Made by a program: the position numbers and the translations under genes
In this document: positions 25,398 through 28,552 of the stretch, one piece after another
How positions within the stretch are numbered: position 1 is the first letter of the stretch
Layout of the letters: every line of letters starts with the position of its first letter
NCBI GenBank assembly: GCA_964442745.1
Contig: CAYUAI010000054.1
Coordinates: 1-28,552, forward strand
Source of the DNA: CAYUAI01 sp964442745
GTDB taxonomy: Bacteria > Pseudomonadota > Gammaproteobacteria > S012-40
Length of the DNA: 28,552 nucleotides
Direction of reading: 5' to 3'
Notes under the pieces: generated by a model
What the model saw: the letters and a program-made list of their open reading frames with translations, nothing else
What the model was told of the DNA's origin: nothing
Databases searched by the model: none

Positions 25398-26318
25398 ATG
25401 GCGATGGATGACCTTGATGGTGTCATCTGGTTAGATGGTCAATTTGTTCCCTGGCGAGAAGCTAAGGTTCATGTGTTAACTCACACGCTGCATTACGGGA
25501 TGGGTGTCTTCGAAGGGATACGAGCTTATCAAACGCCCAAAGGAACGGCGATTTTCCGCCTGCAAGCGCATACCGATCGTTTGTTTCGATCCGCCCATAT
25601 ATTGCAAATGAAGATGCCGTATACCAAGCAGGAAATCAATCAAGCCATCTGTGAGGCGGTGAAAAATAATCAGCTTGCATCGGCCTATATTCGTCCCATG
25701 GCATTTTATGGCGCGGAAGGCATGGGATTACGTGCCGATAACTTAAAAGTGCATGTCACGGTGGCGGCCTGGTCATGGGGGGCTTATTTGGGCAGTGAAG
25801 CTTTAGAGAAGGGGATACGTATTCGAACCTCTTCTTATACCCGGCATCATGTTAATATTACCATGTGCAAAGCCAAAGCCAATGGCAATTACATGAATTC
25901 TATGTTGGCCTTGCAAGAAGCCTTGAGTTGTGGATACGATGAGGCATTGCTGCTGGATAATGAAGGTTATGTAGCCGAGGGAAGTGGCGAAAATATATTT
26001 ATGGTACGTAATGGGGTAATATTCACACCGGATTTGACGTCGGCATTAGAGGGAATTACCCGAGAAACCATTATGCGCTTAGCTGACGAAATGGGACTGC
26101 GGGTTGTCGAAAAGCGTTTAACCCGAGATGAAATTTATGTGGCGGATGAGGCTTTCTTTACTGGCACGGCTGCCGAAGTGACTCCCATTCGGGAAGTGGA
26201 CAATCGACAAATTGGGCGTGGTGGAATTGGACCCATCACCAAAAAATTACAAACGCTTTATTTTGATATTGTACATGGTCGCATCGAAGATCATGAAGAT
26301 TGGCTGTCATATATTTAA
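25398..26318 (+). CDS. ilvE: Branched-chain amino acid aminotransferase
   Basis: PLP enzyme for the last step of valine, leucine and isoleucine synthesis and the first step of their breakdown. The 306-aa length is typical. Fold-type IV features: LHYGMGVFEGIRAY (31-44), the PLP-binding lysine K160 in CKAKANGNY, NEGYVAEGSGENIF with the conserved glutamate, ALEGITRETI, and the late FFTGTAAEVTPI motif. The strong GAAGGAG site supports the ATG at 25398. The gene lies 138 bases after glnE and 32 bases before the zinc-finger gene, a common gammaproteobacterial order. Confidence 0.97.
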   Translation: MAMDDLDGVIWLDGQFVPWREAKVHVLTHTLHYGMGVFEGIRAYQTPKGTAIFRLQAHTDRLFRSAHILQMKMPYTKQEINQAICEAVKNNQLASAYIRPMAFYGAEGMGLRADNLKVHVTVAAWSWGAYLGSEALEKGIRIRTSSYTRHHVNITMCKAKANGNYMNSMLALQEALSCGYDEALLLDNEGYVAEGSGENIFMVRNGVIFTPDLTSALEGITRETIMRLADEMGLRVVEKRLTRDEIYVADEAFFTGTAAEVTPIREVDNRQIGRGGIGPITKKLQTLYFDIVHGRIEDHEDWLSYI

Positions 26319-26350
26319 GAAATATTCATGGGTTTAATTAATTGAGGTGA

Positions 26351-26557
26351 ATGATGACGTCACAAGCGATGGAAGAAGAAATACCGGCCAATGCCGAAAA
26401 TCGTTATGAAATAACCAAGGCAGATTTGCCGCTGAGTTGTCCCATGGATCATATGAGCCTGTGGAATTCTCACCCTAAGGTTTATCTTTCTATCGAGAAA
26501 ACAGGGCAGGCTAAGTGTCCGTATTGTGGTGCGGATTATTATCTTAAAAAGGTCTAA
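26351..26557 (+). CDS. CHCC zinc-finger domain protein (zf-CHCC)
   Basis: A 68-aa cytoplasmic protein with the ligand set C30, H41, C56 and C59: LPLSCPMDHMSLWNSHPKVYL then KCPYCGADYYL. This is the zf-CHCC family (PF10276-type), related to the zinc domain of a mitochondrial complex I subunit. Its bacterial role is not established. The start may be ATG at 26351 or 26354; GAGGTG lies just upstream. It is usually encoded next to ilvE, as here, and may be co-transcribed with it. Confidence 0.88.
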   Translation: MMTSQAMEEEIPANAENRYEITKADLPLSCPMDHMSLWNSHPKVYLSIEKTGQAKCPYCGADYYLKKV

Positions 26558-26772
26558 GCCGTTGGCTTTTCTCGGCGCTAGATTTAGCATATATCGCAGC
26601 GGCGTTCTTGATTGGGAATGCCGATTGTTCTATTTGCCTGTTTAAATCAGTAGTAAATCATAGAGAGATTATTGTTATCACCGAAATTGCGGCGAAAGTA
26701 TCATGAGACGCCTGCCTATACAACGATGCAAATTACGAATTACAAAGTTACTCCGATGCGATAGAAGGTGCT

Positions 26773-27108
26773 TTGGGTGCCTTTGATAGAGATACCGGCG
26801 AAAAAATCAAAGATGATGTTGCTCTCGGCATTCTCAAGCGATTGATCGATTTATATCATTATAAAGACGATGAGATAACGTTCGAGAGTCCTGCTGTTGA
26901 AGAGAGCTTTCACTCTGCAAGCAAGGCCATAAAGGAAGAGTTAGTCTCGCTTCCAGAAGAACAATTGATTAAAATATTGGGCGTCTTGCATTTTGTGGCT
27001 AATCGAAGAACGCAAGGAGGCAGAGAGTATCTGTCGGCGGTTCACAGATATGTGGGTGAAAGCATTGCACCAGGAATTAGAGTCATCAAGGATTTTAACA
27101 AACTTTGA
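26773..27108 (+). CDS. Unrecognised protein, irregular or truncated 5' end
   Basis: I do not recognise a family. From a TTG at 26773 the frame gives 111 residues, mostly helical and acidic, with LKRLIDLYHYKDDEITFES, LPEEQLIKILGVLHFV and a C-terminal RRTQGGREYLSAVHRYVGE stretch; no signal or membrane segment is visible. The same frame stays open upstream to 26707 (preceded by TGA at 26704), and those codons also look protein-like (LYNDANYELQSYSDAIEGA), yet there is no ATG, GTG or other TTG among them. Either translation starts at the TTG with a poor GAAGG site or the gene has lost its 5' end. Nothing links it functionally to its neighbours. Confidence 0.55.
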   Translation: MGAFDRDTGEKIKDDVALGILKRLIDLYHYKDDEITFESPAVEESFHSASKAIKEELVSLPEEQLIKILGVLHFVANRRTQGGREYLSAVHRYVGESIAPGIRVIKDFNKL

Positions 27109-27171
27109 GCGGAGAAGGGGAATACCTAAAAACGGTTCGCTACTAACTTAGCTGAAGGAATCTAGATAGTT

Positions 27172-27591
27172 ATGAAAGGGGCAGGTGGCAAGAGCGGTGG
27201 TGTTGGGACATTTTTTCTCGGTTTAGCCATGATGTGTGGTGGTGGTTATTTATTATTACAATCGATTACGGTGACACATTCATTTGGTATGGGCATGAGT
27301 TTATATCGCATGCCATGGATCGGTGGGGGTGATTTTTCGATTACCAGTGGCATGGTGTTGGTCCCATTTATCTTTGGGATTGGCATGGTGTTTTATAATT
27401 CTCGAAATATTCTGGGTTGGATTTTGTTTTGTGGCTCGTTGATCACTCTTGTTTTTGGTGTGCTTGCTACGGTGCGTTTTGTGATGCGAGGTATGTCGGC
27501 ATTTGATTTAATTGTCATTCTGATTTTGGCGGTGGGTGGTTTGGGTTTGTTTTTGCGCTCTTTACGAGAGCTGCCCAGCGAAAGCGCCTAG
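27172..27591 (+). CDS. Small multi-pass membrane protein of unknown function
   Basis: A 139-aa, glycine- and methionine-rich protein with about four hydrophobic segments: near residues 12-32, 60-75, 80-100 and 112-128. The N-terminus (MKGAGGKSGG) is basic and glycine-rich, and the C-terminus (RSLRELPSESA) is polar. No catalytic or transport motif is recognisable. An AAGGA sequence lies 12 bases before the ATG, rather far but usable. It follows the unrecognised gene after 63 bases on the same strand and converges with the PEP-CTERM gene, with the long hairpin between them. Confidence 0.75.
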   Translation: MKGAGGKSGGVGTFFLGLAMMCGGGYLLLQSITVTHSFGMGMSLYRMPWIGGGDFSITSGMVLVPFIFGIGMVFYNSRNILGWILFCGSLITLVFGVLATVRFVMRGMSAFDLIVILILAVGGLGLFLRSLRELPSESA

Positions 27592-27657
27592 TATTCCATA
27601 CCACCGTGTTTACGCTCCTTACCAGTCATCAGAACGAACTAATACACGGTATAATAG

Positions 27658-27712
27658 TGACACTGATGTTTTAATCCGTTGCCTAAATTAACGGATTAAG
27701 ACATCAGTGTCA
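27658..27712. repeat. Long near-perfect hairpin between convergent genes
   Basis: Arms of 23 bases (27658-27680 and 27690-27712) pair at 22 positions plus one G-U pair, around a nine-base loop. A perfect TATAAT (27650-27655) ends three bases before the left arm. Neither strand shows a T-run after the stem, so it is not a standard intrinsic terminator, although it sits where a bidirectional terminator would be expected. A second, shorter inverted repeat ACCGTGT (27603-27609) / ACACGGT (27644-27650) lies just upstream. Confidence 0.8.
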
Positions 27713-27756
27713 TCTAAGGTGTCGCTGCGTTAAGCCGCCGAATGTTGACAATAAGG

Positions 27757-28485
27757 TTAATCCATCAATTTTTTCGGCCGACGTGTATAAGCCAAACCTA
27801 ACAAGCCCATACCAAACAATGCGAGCGAAATTGGCTCTGGCACATTACCGCCACCGCCATAACCAATTTCTCTTTCTAACTTGGTTATCAATGCCGCTTC
27901 AAAATCCGTGAAATTGGTAGCTGCTAGACCAAATGAGCTTATACCAGCAATGAAATTACAATTTGCGTTACCGCCTACGCCGATACAATTCACTTGATCA
28001 ATACCCGCTGCGATCGCATTAGCTGAAGCTGTGATGGGGTTTCCCCCGGAGGTATTCACACCATCTGTTGATATATCAATCAATGTTTTTCCAAGATTAG
28101 CCAAACCATAATTTGTTATTGCCATCGTTGCTACATCAATGGTGCTTCCAATGGCCGTGAGAGCTTTCGGTTGAGTCATGTTGCTAATTGCATCTAATAA
28201 TGCTGTTTTTTTAGTGGCCGAATCGATCAGCGTAAAACCAAATTCGGTTGTGACATTGGATGAAAATTGCCAAACACCGACAGCCACTGAGCCATCATCT
28301 GGCAACAGACTTGTTAGCGTATTGACATAGGCGTCTCGCTGTAACTCATAATCTCCCGAACTTATGCTTCCGGAGCCATCAATACCTAAGGCCAGGGCAA
28401 TCGGTAATGCTTTTGCATTTGTCGAAATAAACAGCAATGAGGTTAACGCAAGTAAAAGCCACCAAGATTTTCTAAGTTGACTCAT
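27757..28485 (-). CDS. Secreted VWA-like (DUF1194-type) protein with PEP-CTERM sorting signal
   Basis: A 242-aa exported protein. Residues 1-27 are a Sec signal ending near AKA. The mature domain resembles a von Willebrand A fold: a metal-site motif DGSGS (D36, S38, S40), VAVGVWQFSS, and a late TLIDISTDGVN strand. Two cysteines (VNCIGVGGNANCNF) could form a disulfide. The C-terminus carries a PEP-CTERM signal: VPEP (215-218), a hydrophobic helix, then the basic TRRPKK end, as recognised by exosortase EpsH/XrtA-type enzymes. The domain matches DUF1194-type proteins, of unknown function. An AAAGGA site (28493-28498) precedes the ATG. No exosortase gene is in this window. Confidence 0.88.
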   Translation of the reverse strand: MSQLRKSWWLLLALTSLLFISTNAKALPIALALGIDGSGSISSGDYELQRDAYVNTLTSLLPDDGSVAVGVWQFSSNVTTEFGFTLIDSATKKTALLDAISNMTQPKALTAIGSTIDVATMAITNYGLANLGKTLIDISTDGVNTSGGNPITASANAIAAGIDQVNCIGVGGNANCNFIAGISSFGLAATNFTDFEAALITKLEREIGYGGGGNVPEPISLALFGMGLLGLAYTRRPKKLMD

Positions 28486-28552
28486 TGTTTTTTCCTTTTA
28501 TGGCGTGACCGGATTAAATAGATACCTTTTTTAGAGGTTTTTGCCTTGCTTC

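Noticed and set aside
1..28552. tRNA, rRNA, CRISPR array, insertion sequence or prophage
   Set aside because: Reading both strands showed no cloverleaf or rRNA-like segment, no regularly spaced direct repeats, and no transposase, integrase or phage structural gene.

Overview
The window reads as a stretch of gammaproteobacterial chromosome with an AT-leaning, moderate base composition (judged by eye). The evidence is the mix and order of housekeeping genes: dprA-smg followed by topA on the minus strand; a LysM gene facing def-fmt-rsmB; a DUF4390-ntrY-ntrX-trkA-trkH string; and glnE-ilvE with a CHCC zinc-finger gene. A PilU-type pilus ATPase and a PEP-CTERM protein also fit an environmental gammaproteobacterium. 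I cannot place the order or genus from sequence alone.

Layout. Positions 1-381 have no gene but hold a REP-like pair of inverted 29-bp palindromic units. Positions 382-1522 carry two methionine sulfoxide reductases, msrB and msrA, both with N-terminal export signals. From 1531 to 8565, all on the minus strand (read right to left), come dprA, smg, topA, a Sel1-repeat protein and a class I/AcuC-type histone-deacetylase-like hydrolase; a 469-bp gene-free stretch rich in small palindromes separates smg from topA. A LysM protein (8720-9766, minus) is divergent from def across 466 bp. From 10233 to 20951 a long plus-strand run holds def, fmt, rsmB, a DUF4390 protein, an NtrY-type kinase, an NtrX-type regulator, trkA, trkH and a SAM methyltransferase. 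It closes at a good candidate intrinsic terminator (20952-21013). pilU (minus) and glnE (plus) are then divergent, followed by ilvE and the zinc-finger gene. The right end (26.6-28.5 kb) is accessory: an unrecognised gene lacking a normal start codon, a small membrane protein, a long near-perfect hairpin, and a secreted VWA-like PEP-CTERM protein on the minus strand.

Functional themes. def, fmt and rsmB belong to translation initiation and rRNA modification. ntrYX with trkAH links envelope/nitrogen-type signalling to potassium uptake, and glnE adds nitrogen control through glutamine synthetase adenylylation. dprA and topA handle DNA. MsrA/MsrB appear to repair oxidised methionine outside the cytoplasm. 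No tRNA, rRNA, CRISPR array, transposase or phage gene was recognised.

I do not see a complete new multi-gene system. The observations most worth following up are the NtrX-type regulator whose AAA+ motor looks degenerate, the start-less gene at 26.7 kb, the 23-bp-arm hairpin at 27.66 kb, the PEP-CTERM VWA protein, the nine-G tract inside the Sel1 gene, and the REP-like element at the left edge.
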